A stretch of 64,000 nt of DNA from Drosophila pseudoobscura (taxonomy: Eukaryota; Arthropoda; Insecta; Diptera; Drosophilidae): contig NC_046679.1 in assembly GCF_009870125.1 (NCBI RefSeq), positions 28,024,001 to 28,088,000 on the forward strand, in the 5' to 3' direction. Position 1 is the stretch's first letter, and every line of letters starts with the position of its first letter. The notes under the pieces are model-generated. The model was given only the letters and a program-made list of their open reading frames with translations. It had not been told where the DNA came from and ran no database searches. Below are positions 9,933 through 21,900 of the stretch, piece after piece. The position numbers were made by a program, and so were the translations under genes.

Positions 9933-11457
9933 CTTTTTCGGATCTTTCGGATTCCTGAGGGATGCCTTTGGTGTGCGGATAGGGTGTGAGGAGCTCCTTG
10001 ATTTCCGAAAGCTGCACCTCGCGTCCGCGGATCATGTCCGGCGCTGACCACATCTCGCAGTGGTACAACTCGAGGAACTTTGCCTCTGCCTTCTCCCGGC
10101 ACGGACACAAGTCAAACGAAGAGGTCGTACTGCAGTTCTCCCTGTCCTCGAAGCTGGTGAAGATTGTGCCGCGAGTGATGCAGCGGCACACCTTCACCTG
10201 TTCGTGCTGCACATTGTCCTCGAAGGAGCGCGGTTTCCAGGCGCACTGGCAACAGCCGCAGTTCCCCGGACAGAACACATTCCCCTCATCGTCCACGATG
10301 GGGCTGGGATCGTAGCGGCACGGCGAACAATTGGAGAACTCCTTGTGCTGCGGCCGTGCCAGAAAGTAACGCTTTGCCGCTGGCACCGCAGGCGCCACCG
10401 CCGGCTCTGGCACAGGTGTCTCAATCTTTGGTGTCGGCGGCGGTGTCAGCGAATGCTCCGAGGGCTCTTTCATGGTCACTACCGACTCTTCAGACGCCGC
10501 CTCCGACTCTGTCTCGCTCTCCAGCACTACGGGCGGTGGTGGCGCCGGCTCTGGTTCTGGTTCCACTATGGGTTCTATCTCTATGGGTCGTTCCACTATG
10601 GGTGGCATCGGTGGCTCAGGAACTGGTTCCGGCATCGAACAGGGCTTCGAACAGGGTATGGCTGTGATCGAGATGACCTCCCGCGAGTCCTGCTCGAACC
10701 AGCACGTGTGTGTGCAGCGGCATTGGGTCACCACGCGGGATGTGCTATCGCCACAGCTGCCCATAAAGGAGGGATCCTGATCGTACGTGTAGAACCTATC
10801 GCTGTCTGTTTGACATGTGCCACACGACTCCGAGTCGCATGTCTTGTATTGTTCGGTGAAAATTCCCCCTGCGTCATACGAGTCGCATGCTAAGAACTTT
10901 TTGCTGTCGGATTTACCTGAGCCAAGTTTCGTCGCACCGATGGATCTGCACTCGCATATGGAGGCCTGAATCTGCTGTCGATGCTGGTGCTGTTGCTGTT
11001 GCTGGTGCTCCTGGTGCTGCTGTTTCCCAGGGCAACTGGAGGTCAATTGTCTGGTGCGCGGATCGAACTGCAGGGGCATCTGAACGGTCACCGGCTGTCC
11101 AGTGACGCGGCCGCACGTCGCAGACTGCTTGTCATCGTTCACCACCAGGGTGGTGGTTATCTCCAGAGTAAAGCCGATGGGTCGACTCGGAGGGGACATC
11201 TCGTTCAGGCTACTCAACATCATTTGGATGTTGGCGGCGGTCCGTTCCAGGGCACAGCGCATGGCCTCCGCGTCGTGGCCCGGCTCCCCGGGACTCCCAC
11301 AGTCCTCGTTCGAGCTCTGGCAGTCGAAGAACGTGTCCTGCTCAGAGCGTGGCGACATGGACGCAAATTGTCGCACGAACAGCTCGCGCATGTTGGAGTA
11401 AGGGAAAGCGCCTCCCGCGGCTCTGGCCAACATTCGTCCCGCTTGATTCTCATCCAT
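9928..11457 (-). CDS. Cysteine-containing protein, long member of a tandem paralogue group
   Basis: A single open exon of 509 aa. The start is the ATG at 11457 (MDENQAGRMLARAAGG); upstream in-frame TTG is ignored. Around residues 40-150 it carries the group's shared module: an aromatic-Asp-Cys motif (DTFFDCQSSNEDC), a helix (RCALERTAANIQMML), then a beta-rich stretch with TLEITTTLVV and GQPVTVQMPLQFDPRTRQ. The 191-aa neighbour has the same order of motifs. A Gln/His-rich tract, paired CxC and CxxC cysteines, a Pro/Glu-rich linker (PEPVPEPPMPP..) and a charged C-terminus follow. There is no signal peptide or membrane segment. The family name and role are not recognised; I infer structural or germline function only from composition and neighbours. 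Confidence 0.8.
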   Translation of the reverse strand: MDENQAGRMLARAAGGAFPYSNMRELFVRQFASMSPRSEQDTFFDCQSSNEDCGSPGEPGHDAEAMRCALERTAANIQMMLSSLNEMSPPSRPIGFTLEITTTLVVNDDKQSATCGRVTGQPVTVQMPLQFDPRTRQLTSSCPGKQQHQEHQQQQQHQHRQQIQASICECRSIGATKLGSGKSDSKKFLACDSYDAGGIFTEQYKTCDSESCGTCQTDSDRFYTYDQDPSFMGSCGDSTSRVVTQCRCTHTCWFEQDSREVISITAIPCSKPCSMPEPVPEPPMPPIVERPIEIEPIVEPEPEPAPPPPVVLESETESEAASEESVVTMKEPSEHSLTPPPTPKIETPVPEPAVAPAVPAAKRYFLARPQHKEFSNCSPCRYDPSPIVDDEGNVFCPGNCGCCQCAWKPRSFEDNVQHEQVKVCRCITRGTIFTSFEDRENCSTTSSFDLCPCREKAEAKFLELYHCEMWSAPDMIRGREVQLSEIKELLTPYPHTKGIPQESERSEKE

Positions 11458-11805
11458 GTCGCAAGAACGGTTCGAACTGATTTTTCCCAATATTTTCCGA
11501 ACTTACATGAAAATTTTATTGTGTGTTATGGTGTTGCCTACTCAACTAAAACTAAAATTATGACAAAAATCGAGAGCAAAACTAAACTGAATGACAGTTT
11601 ACAGAATTTCATCCGATTCGATTGCTTTGTTTGGCGATAAATGGATATAGGAACGATAGATACACTTATCGTTAGGGGGACACACGCAAGTTCGAAAGAC
11701 AAGAAAAACGTATTCAGTGGATATACTTTTTATATGTGTAATCAATCTACTTCAAACATTCAACGGCAAATGGGGAAAATATTAAATTTCTTCTGCTTTC
11801 TTCGC
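11458..11805. other. Short intergenic spacer between two tandem paralogues
   Basis: About 350 bp that must hold the promoter of the 509-aa gene and the 3' end of the 191-aa gene. GATA-like motifs occur in ACGATAGATAC near 11650. No other feature seen. Confidence 0.4.
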
Positions 11806-12381
11806 TTAGTTTTCGGTGTGTTCATGCTTGAACCAGCGCACCTTCCGCATGGAGGAGGAAGACTTCCTGCTCTTGGCCTTGTACCTGTCTCCGGCAGCGC
11901 CAGGAGCGCCGGCACCACATTGACGACAACCACTGGCCACCCCAGCCCTCGGCTGGTAGATGTTCATCTTCACTTGACCGCTGTCGGGATTCAGTTTGAT
12001 TGGGAGCTTGAGAGTCACCGGGTCGCCGCGCAGACTGTACTGGCGATTCTTGGGGCAGATGCAGGTCTCCTCCGTTTTGAGAGTGACAGATACCTCCAGC
12101 GTGGCTGGATAGTAGTTCAGCTCGTGGGGGGGAGGATTGCGGCCAGCGGGTGCCACGGCCGAGCCATAGCAACGGAGTAGGTTCTGGGTGGCGTAGAGAG
12201 CCCGCTCCAAGACGGCACGCATCTGGCCAGGATCCTTCAGACTGCTGACCACCTTGCAAACATCCCCACCAGAGACACTATTATCCTCACACTCAGTATC
12301 GCTAATACAGTCGTAGAAGCGGTCCTGAACCCTGTCCCTGTAACTCTTACAATGGCACTTGTTCGTGGTACACTTAGTCAT
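11806..12381 (-). CDS. Cysteine-rich 191-aa protein, tandem paralogue
   Basis: Intronless, with ATG at 12381 (MTKCTTNKCHCKSYRDRV) and stop at 11806. Module order matches the 509-aa gene: DRFYDCISDTEC, the helix MRAVLERALYATQNLLRCY, then PATLEVSVTLKTEETCIC and GDPVTLKLPIKLNPDSGQVKM. The tail is basic and serine-rich. There is no signal peptide. The paralogy to its neighbours rests on these matched motifs rather than on overall identity. Function unknown. Confidence 0.8.
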   Translation of the reverse strand: MTKCTTNKCHCKSYRDRVQDRFYDCISDTECEDNSVSGGDVCKVVSSLKDPGQMRAVLERALYATQNLLRCYGSAVAPAGRNPPPHELNYYPATLEVSVTLKTEETCICPKNRQYSLRGDPVTLKLPIKLNPDSGQVKMNIYQPRAGVASGCRQCGAGAPGAAGDRYKAKSRKSSSSMRKVRWFKHEHTEN

Positions 12382-12529
12382 CGTCAGGCAATGAAAAGCA
12401 AATGAAGAATTTGGAATTTTATCAGAGGAAAAATTAACTGATTTTGTCTGTAACGAGGCTATGATCTGCTACGCATGGCCTCCCATGATCGGAAAGGAAA
12501 ACAAATACTCGTATGTGTCAATCGAGGTA

Positions 12530-12535
12530 TTTATT
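12530..12535 (-). terminator. Poly(A) signal of the 69-aa gene
   Basis: AATAAA on the minus strand (TTTATT on +), 34 bp beyond the stop at 12569. This supports the small ORF as an independent transcript. Confidence 0.5.
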
Positions 12536-12568
12536 TTGACATTTGAAGGAACAATGGCTAAAACTCTA

Positions 12569-12778
12569 TCACTGATTCAATTGCTGCATTTTTTCCAACC
12601 GTTCATGGTAGTATCTGAAGAGAATCTCTGCGGCCTTGAGAGAACGGGCCAGGACATCTCGCTTGTCGATGGGACCGGCAAAACGAGTGAATGGCTGGTG
12701 AACCACCTCGTAGGCATAGCCCAAAATATAATCCTCTGTCTCGCTTTCACTACCCTGGCAATCGTAGAAGTGGTCCAT
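12569..12778 (-). CDS. 69-aa protein, short tandem paralogue
   Basis: ATG at 12778, reading MDHFYDCQGSESETEDYIL. It has the same aromatic-Asp-Cys start motif as the two neighbours (FYDC.SD / FFDCQSS) and the same following helix (DVLARSLKAAEILFRYYHERL, compare RAVLERALYATQNLLRCY), but lacks the beta-rich part. It may be a truncated duplicate or a minimal functional member. An AATAAA follows 34 bp after the stop. It sits 192 bp beyond the stop of the coiled-coil gene on the same strand. Confidence 0.65.
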   Translation of the reverse strand: MDHFYDCQGSESETEDYILGYAYEVVHQPFTRFAGPIDKRDVLARSLKAAEILFRYYHERLEKMQQLNQ

Positions 12779-12970
12779 CTTGTTATTCGAATTGAACGTG
12801 GAAATGCGTTTGGGAATTTTGAATTTTAATAATGAATTTTGAGAATAACTTGAATCAAGTCTGATGCAACGAAACTAAAGTCTAGGCAACTGTGAGCGTC
12901 GCCCCAACGATAGACACGATAGAAACGAATCGAAACGAAGGTAATCGTAGACTGTGCTGTAATTTAAGCA

Positions 12971-15900
12971 CTATGTTGGTTGACTTCTTGGTACGCCCAT
13001 TATTTCGAGGGCATGATTTGGTCGACGCACATGAGTGAAGAGTGAAGGGGAATCCTTTTTCTCGTCCGCCTTTTCTTGCATTTCCTGCTCTTTCGCCTTC
13101 TGGCAGTGGAAGACAATCAGGCGCTCGTTGATACGCTCCGTGATCTTTTTCATCGTGAATGAAATTTTTGGCTTGAAGATCGCATTCAAGTCGCGCACAG
13201 CTCCAAACGCATTGGCGAACAGCTCGAAGCTGTCGATGGGATGGGGTCGCGGCACCCAGTACAGATCCTGCACCAGTTCGATGCTATCGCGAAAGGACTC
13301 GCTGGTCTCCCACTTGCGCAGCAGGCGAGCCCTAAAGCGATCCACGTCCTGCACCTCCGACTGCAGCAGCTCAACAAAGCCGCGTGTACGTTCCGGCAAC
13401 AACATCAGACGCTGCTCCACATCCACACGGTCGCATTGGATGCCGCAATCCGAGGTCTGGGGCGTGGCCTGCACATCCTGGACGCATGTGGATATCGGAT
13501 CCGTTTGGACAATGGCGCGGCACACTCGTTCGAACTTCAATTCCACAATACTCGCGTGCTGCGATCGGAAGGACAGTGCCGATGTGTCCGAGTGGACGGT
13601 GTAAATAGAATTCATCGAGTAGAAGCTGCTGCTGGAGGGATTCCGCTGGAGGGCACGGCTGCGCACTCGTCCGCGATAGATGCGTCTATAGATGTGGCGT
13701 TTGAGCATGTTCCGCTTGTGTCGCACCGAATAGAGTTTCTCTTTCGGCTCCACCTCTGGGGGCGCTATGCCCTCATCGATTTCATAGAAGGAATCCATTG
13801 AAACAGGTGCTTCGGGAGCAGGAAGTTCTTCGATGGAAGCAGGGCCTGCGCTGATCGTCTCCACGGGAGCTGGAGCCTCGGCGAGAGGCTTACTGATACT
13901 TTCCTCGATACTTTCCTCATCATCGCTCTCGTTCAGATTGATGCCATGCAAAAGTCGATATCGGCGTATTGCTGCCATCGCTTTGGCCTTTGACCTGCCT
14001 GTTGGTCTCGGTGGTGCTTCCGGTACTTGAGGAGCAGCTCCACCCTCCCTGCGCACATCACCTTCTCCCTCTCCGTCTGTGCCCCCACAGACCATCTCAT
14101 TGGACTTGCAGGAATACATGGTACTCACCTCGGACGAGTTCTTGGAAGCGAGTATGTGATCTGCCAGCTGCTTCACGCTGCATGCTATCGCCTGGAATTT
14201 CTTCTGAGAGGGTATATCCGCTTCGCTGTGTCGTTGCTAAACGGAAAAACAAACAAGAGAGGGAAATCTATGAGTCTCAGCCTGGCACACCTGGCACACC
14301 TGTCGTCCTGTAACCCACCTCGACATCGCGCAGGATACAGCCCAATCCGAGGCTTGCGGACTGCAAATCCTTGATCTCCTCCCGTTTGGCCCGCTTGGCC
14401 GGACTGTCGTAGAGCTCGTGCGCCAGGCTAAAGCCCTCCGGGATGACACCAATTTCGCGCTCCATGCGCTGGCACAGCTCATCCTTGGTGCGCAGCTCAT
14501 CCTCCAGGCAACGGGCGCGCTCCTCGGACTCCTTCAACTGCGACTCCATCTGACGGATCTTGTTCTCCAGGGTGCCAACCTCCTCTTTGAGCTCCCCGTT
14601 TGTGACTTCGATGTGCATGAAGCTCTTGCGAAGATCGTACATCTGGCTGCGCAACGCTTCGGCCTCCTGCTTCAGCGCCTCCTCGGTGCTCGCCTGCAGC
14701 TTCTTGGCGAAACTGAGGTCATCGATCAGCGCCTGGCAGCGTCGCTTCTCGTTCTCCAGCGCCACGGCCAACTGTTGCTCCGCCTCCAGCTGCTCCTGGT
14801 CCTTGTGGCTCTCCAATTGGCTGCGCAGCACGCGATTGTCCTCGAGGAGATCGCGATGCTCTTTGGTTAGCCGCACCAGGCAGGTCTTCAGTCCCAGTTC
14901 GGTCTCCTCCAGCTGTTGGATCTTCTCCGCTGCCGCACGGGAGTCCTCGCGCAGGCAGTCTTGCAGCTGGCCAATCTTCTGCTTGAGGCACACCTCCTTG
15001 GCCAGATACACCTCCTCGCGCTCCTTGTACTCCTGCTCCTGCTCGGCCCAGTGGGAGTCGGCCGACTCCATGGCCTCGTAGTGGCGCGAGTCGAGTGCCT
15101 TCAGCTGGCTGCGCAGCTCCTTCACCTCTTCCCTGAGGAAGATCACCTCCCGAGCGTCGCAGCTGTGGCGTGGACTCTCCCCTTGGCTGAGAGTGTCCTC
15201 GCTGCCATTGCACTGTCCGGAGTACAGGCGGGGACTATCGGCGGACATGTTGTTGCCCATTCTGGCCAGAGCCAAGAGGCGCCAGATCAGCAAAAGTGGC
15301 AGAGATCGACGCAGTGCCTCCAACTGTCGCTTCGTTCGCTGACGCTCCTCGTGCAGATGCTCCAGCTGCGTCTCGGCGGCACCCAAGTCCTCTCTCAGAA
15401 TCAGGCACTCGGCCCGGCAGTCCTTGTACTTGGCACTCAATGCTTCCTTGCTGAACTCTAGCTCTACGTTCCGCTGCCGGGTGATCTCTAGTTCCACCTC
15501 GTTGCGCTGCAGATGCAGCCGCGTGTCGTTCTCCGCCTCCTCAAACTCACACTTGGCCTCCTCCAAGAGGGCGTTCTCCTCGACCAGCTGCCGCACTCGA
15601 TCGCTCAGCTCTCGGGCCTCCTTCTCCAGCAGCACCTCTCGCTGCAGTCGCTGCGACAGATGCTGGGCCTGCACCTCCCCGGCGCTCTCGTAGACCAGCA
15701 CCTTACGCTCCAGCTGGTCCAGGCGCTCCTGGTAGTACTGCAGATGCGGGTGCTGGTACGCTGCGGAGGATGTGGACAGATCGCACTCTACAAAGACGCC
15801 GCTTTCGCTGAGGCTGCTGCTCTGCCAGGCGGCACTCGATGATCGCTTGCTGGGCGTTGGCGGGGCACTGGGCGGGGCACAGCAATTGCTGTACGGCTGT

Positions 15901-18900
15901 ACAGTGGCAACAATCCTATTGTTGCTTTGTGTGTGCCGCAGACGCTGATCTGCTTTCGTCTGTAAATGAATGTAAATTTTTAATTGTTAATTGAATTTTG
16001 CGTGTATTTCGAAAAAACTTTGCTTTTCGGATTTAAGTGTATGGCTGGATTGTAAAAATATATATTTATATCCGGTATACCCTAGGGCTGGTCAGTTCGA
16101 GAACTGACGGAATGGCCAGTGCCTGCTACACACCTGTTCGGCTGACGGCATCATGGCATCCAGATCCAATTGCTGGACGCACTGCAGCAACTGTTGCAAA
16201 CAGCGTTTGTCCCTGTCCTCCAGGTGCTGTGCGGATTCCTCCAGCAGGTTCTGCAGTCGCTGGCAGTGACCCTCGCAGGTGCTGTCCATCTGGTGGGGCG
16301 AATTCGAATTAGATCTTGTACATCTCCAACTGTTTATTTGCTCAAATTATCATCAAAGTGAATGCTTCGCTTCACACAGCACACAGCACTCTCCCCTCCT
16401 GCCTTCGTCTCTAACATTTTTGCTAATTTCACTTTGCTTCTCTAATAAATAATTACTTTTCGGTTGTTGCAATTAAGCGAATGAATTTGATTTTCAAGCT
16501 GAACGACTTTACAGCCAGCTGGTTTCGAACTGAAAGACGGCTGAAAACTGTTTGGCGCGTTCGGCTCTAAAAATCAAAAAGGTATCAAAACCAAAGAAAC
16601 GAAACGAAGGATGAAAATACAAAGATAGACCTGTGCTATACCCTATAACAACCAGAGATAAGCACAATTACTCAATGAAGAGAAAGGTGTCTCATTTGGG
16701 GAGTTCTCGCAATAATCTGTTCATTATTTCTAATGATGTTATAGGGATGTATGGGCTTACAAGGTTACAAGCCCCCTGTAAGAGGGGAAAGATCTAATGA
16801 CAGGCTACAGGACATATTGTGATTCTAATGTGTGTCTTAATGGTATCTTTTAAGTTCTTCTTACTAACTATTCAATCAAATTTAAGGTGCCTTAAAGTTT
16901 ATGTCTCAATTTCCTTACAAAGTGCTCTTTGCACTGCTTGCTCTATAATATCTGTAGCATTAGCCCAACATACTCTACATTTAGAGGGTACATTTGGGCC
17001 TAAGGCGTGGGTCAAACAAAGGCTTAGCCCCTATATGAGTAATAGGCAATAAAACACAAACAAAATCGAATGCAAAAGCGTAGATGGTGTCCCCACTTAG
17101 GGTCGTCTCTGCCACCTTATAAGCAAAACATATTAGGCACTTGATACTGTTTTTGGTTAAAGCAACTCTTAGGATGAAGTAACCCTCTATGGAGAGGCAG
17201 AGCCACTAACCGTAGTTGGTCCCAGTCTGTCTGTGTATTCAATCATTCAATCAATAGTTAAGTCACACTAACAATTGGAAAGTTTAACCGCAAATACTGG
17301 CAATTGGCTTGAATATTTTATAATACAAAAATAATGAGATTGCCATTAACTGGACTCCACTGCACTGCACTGCACTGCTCCACTAAGACAATTTTCAAAT
17401 TGGAGAAGGAAAAACAAGAGAAAAGATTGCCCGCTGATTGTTAATCGAAACAAGACAATTTCCGCGCTCGCTCTCTGGCAGCTGCCAAAACAAAACTGGC
17501 GCCATTGTTCCACACGAAGACCAAAAAGCTGGCCTGGCCAAAAGCTGATCCGCTCAGCGCCACAACGAAGCTCGGTCGGCGTCTATCTAGCTCTCTGACT
17601 CGCAATTCATTCATAAAACCAAGAAAAACAGACTCAAAGCCGCTCAGAGCCGTTCGTTGAGTGGTTTCCGCGCCACACACACAAAACCTGCTTTTGAGCG
17701 TTTCGGTTTGCACTACCTTATCGCTAACATCCTCTAGTTCGAATATGCGAAACTCGAGAAGTTCGTTCTGTTCGCGCAGCTCGTTGGACTCGTCGCTGAT
17801 GTGCATTTGCTGCTCCTCGAGCTCCTTGATGCGGTGCATCAGCTCATTGATATGCGTGTGGCTGATGGCCGCCTTCTCGGCACTCTCCAGCTCCTGTTTC
17901 ATCAGCTGCACTTCGGCCTGCAGACGTTCGTTCTCCTTGTGATACATTTCCGCTTCCTTCTGCAGTTTGTCCAGATCCTGCAGCTGCAAGAATGGAAATG
18001 AGGGTGGAAGTGAGTCTATGAGGGCACCTGTTTGGGCTGGCTGTGGCACTTACAGTCTGCCAGATGACACCGCTGTCGGAGCCACTTGAAGGCGGCTGCG
18101 GACTAATCGAAGGCGGGGCCGAGGACAGTGCCGAATCCGTATCCGAATTGTGGTCCTAAGTGGCAGAAAGAGAGGGAGTCAAAACAGTGTGTTCCATGGG
18201 GATGTTCCACTCACCTTTGTCTTGGCTGCTGCATGGCCATTGAGCAGCGTTGTCATCCATGTGGTGGCCCCATCTGCAATCTGCTGCTGCTTCTGCTGCT
18301 GCTGCTGCTGCTCCTTCTGGCTGCTGCTCTTCAATGTTGTGCGCATCTCGAGCGTTGATTTATGCGCATTTTTCGTATTGTTGATTAGCTCAATGTTCTT
18401 GAGTTGTGTTATCTGTGCGAGAGGAGGAAAAACGTAAATGCCAGAAGGAAAAACGAATGAGAAAATGTCGTGCCTTAGTTTCATTCCCTTCATTAGTTTT
18501 CTCCCCGCCCTGCTTCGCCCCGGCCTGCCCTGCCCCAGAATGGCAATTAACAAAAGAATTTGTTCTGTTCTTGTCTTTTATGGTCTATTCCCTGCTTGGC
18601 TTGTACGCTGCGGTCTTCAAATCGAATGTCTTTCTGTGGCTTGGGGCAAGAATAGAACCCGCTTTTGTGGCCCTCCACACGTGTGTGTGTGTGGTGTAAA
18701 GAGTTTGGTGAATGGGGGGAGGGGGGGGCCCAACAGTTAACAGTTATGACTTGATTTCTTGCCACACAAAAACAGAGCATTGCTAAAAAGAGCCAAATCA
18801 TCCAAAGAGACTGTCAGACAGACCGACAGACAGACAGGTTACTTTTGATTTGAACAATGAGCTGTTCCAGAGGCTCGTTCAGGTTCAATGACATTCCCCC

Positions 18901-21900
18901 CTCTCGCTTTTCGAAAGATCAAAGAGTCAAAGAGTTTTTATGGCTTGTATTGTTATCAAAAGTTTTTGGGTCCAAGGATTGCCCGGTCGTGCCTCCCAAA
19001 AGCCTCACGAATTCCAACGCACATTTAAAAACATTCAAACAATTGAATTTTTATATCTGTGGTGTGTCTTCTCTCATCACGAGTTTTCATGGTCACGAAG
19101 CCTCGTTTTCCTTTAGCTGATTGTCAGCTAATTAGCCCACTTAAATACCACTCAAAACTCAAACTCGATAATCCACCAATAGCCATCCCCCTGCCATGCC
19201 TCACAACTTTAAATCACTTTCCAATCAAGCAACGCCCTGTTATATGTCTTACTTTCATGTCAATTTCCATGTTTTATATAACATCCATAATATAATGGTG
19301 CGGCTTGCCTGTGTGTGGCTATTATACGCATAATGCTGTGCTGCATTATGCTAATTTCTGTGTGTGGCAGCGCCTCATTGAACATGTCTACGGGCCAGGC
19401 CGCTCCACAGAGAAATCATTAATCAGTTGTGAAACGAGGTAGGGCTCAGCCCAAAAAAAAAACACACACAGCATTTACTCGTATGAGTATTATATCTAAA
19501 GAGCACAACCCAGGCGGTGCAATGACCAATCGAGTCTCTGCCTCACTGGGTCCCTGACTCCCCATAAAAGTGCCCACCAGCAACAGCACCGCACAGTTGC
19601 GGTCAAAAGAATAGCAGCGAAAAGGGTCTTCAATGAATATTTATGTACCACTTTTCAACACTAAAATAGATAGCACGAATGTCTTGAGAATTCACCATCA
19701 AGTGGTCCAAACGACACCAAGACGAGTCTTTTCGGGCGCGAATCCCAGGCAGAAATGCCTAACCGACCGATGGGCGCTGCCGCATTACGTGTCTTGTTTC
19801 CAAATGACAGCAAATCCTAAGCATTTTTCGAGGTTTAATTGTATCTAAAGCCAGAAGGAAGACTTTTCCGCATGTATGTTCTTGATCAGACGTCATAGAA
19901 GAGTCATAAATAAATGTCTGCCTGTCCCAGATCTAGACGGTTTGATCTATGAGCTAGAGTATAAGTATTTTGTGGACTCCTCTGCTGTTAAAGCCTCGTG
20001 TGCCTCGACAAAAACGTTGCTAATGGTATTTGCCTGATCGTAATGATTTCTGAATGTTAGATTCTATCCAAAGGGAGATGACCTTCCAGGTTGAAAATCT
20101 TATCACTCCTAGTATCATAACCGCAATTGTATAAACATATATCGTATGCGATCGTATAATTTCCCAAGACAGGCCGGCCCAGAGCTACACTTATGAATAC
20201 TGAATCCAGAGGCCCAGGGCCCAGGTCTGGAGGCCCAAAATGGAGTTTGGCGTTGGTGTCGCATGCCTGCACGTCTTCACCATCGTCGCGGTCGTCGCCT
20301 GGTGATTGGAAATTATCATCAGTTTGATGTCTGAGAGAGCCAGAGGATAGATAGCCCGAGAGACGGCTCTGTCGGCGCGTCTTGGGGTTGGCTAACAGTT
20401 ATGGTAATTTCTTGAATCGATTCCAAAAGAACTTTTTTGCGTAACGTAACGGACGAGACGCTGAAGTTAACGAACTTCTTGATCAACGTGCTCTGGAGAT
20501 TAAGCAATTTTACTCCTCCACTCCCCCCATTAACGAGTGTCTCTCTGTCGGTGATCGGGATTACTTTGATGGCTCTATTGATGGTACAATCCGCACATCT
20601 CGCATATTCAGATTGCGCTAAATGCAGCGCCAGACGTTGCGAGACGCCACCGATGCCGCTGCCATCAGGTAGATTTCAAGCGCTGGATGGATGGATGGAT
20701 TGTTTGTAAATCTGTCGACAAACTCTCAACCTGCTGAGCCATATACAACCATATACATACATGCAGGCATCTCCAACGTATGCATAAGGTTTATGTGTTT
20801 ATGTTTTGCCGTCGGGTTTGTCAGTCTGGGTGTCTGTCTGTTTGCACAAGCCGCGGGCCAAGTGATTGTGATTGTGTGAAATGATTTTCCTTTCTGTACG
20901 GACAGGTTTCACTTCGATCTCCAGCGACTGTGGACTGCAGTTTTTAGGCAGCAAACGTCGCAACGTCGCGACGTCAACGTTCCGGGTTCGACTCCCCGGT
21001 CCGGTGCACGATTACGTGTCAAGCGGCAGTACAATCTGTAGCCCCAGCAGCAGCTCCATCAAAAGGCATCGGGGACGCGATGCTTTATATACTTATACAG
21101 AAAATTTCCTCGTATTTGCATTTGGCATTGTAATTCAGGTTTTCAATCTGAAGTCTGCACAAAAGACATTGCCTTTGATTTGATCTTGCGAAAGCGAAAG
21201 TTTATATGCCGCTAATGAATTATATTGTATATCGAAAGACACTACTTCCCAGAGTTTCCCCGGGCCCCGCCCCAGTGGCGCAATCATCGGGGTGGTCTTC
21301 GGGTTCTTCATCGAAGCGTAACACTCTGCATCGTTCGGTGGGATACGATAATTGAACTAATGAATGGATTTGAATGGTCTCCGTTGACATGTGGAGATCC
21401 CCTTCCAAACCATGTGCATTATGCTTGTTAATTTCTGTCGATATCGCACAACGAACCCCGAGGATTAATCTTTGGGTAGGCAACCATGGAAGATAGTCGG
21501 CGAGGCCTTTTCCTTTCGATCTGCGATACCGCAAAAGACAGACAGGCGATTATTCATCTTGAAATGTTGTTACTGTGCGTAACAGAACTGTAAGGCCACC
21601 AAAAATTAACAAATTTTGGAGTGCAGATTCTTTTAAATATTATATGTTTGAGCCCCTCCGATCTATTGCCATAAATCATGTTTCGACATCACTTTCATTG
21701 CAAATCAAAGCTCATTCCGTATGTACAACACGTTGCATGAGTAATAATTGTGGAATTGCCTGTACAATTCTCGGAATACAATTGTAAAAACTTTATTTAG
21801 ACTTTGACTTAGACCCTTGTCCAAGGGGGTGTTCGTTCATACCTTGACATCTCGGCGGTTGTAGTAGTAATCCATTGTGTCAGGTGTACAAATATTTATG

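Noticed and set aside
10880-10925. Possible ~30-bp intron (GGTAAATCC..TTCTTAG) in the 509-aa gene
   Set aside because: Too short for splicing, and the frame is open straight through.
20930-21015. tRNA-like T-arm text (GGGTTCGACTCCCCGG) at about 20986
   Set aside because: It resembles a B-box, but no acceptable A-box, anticodon arm or acceptor stem pairs can be built upstream.
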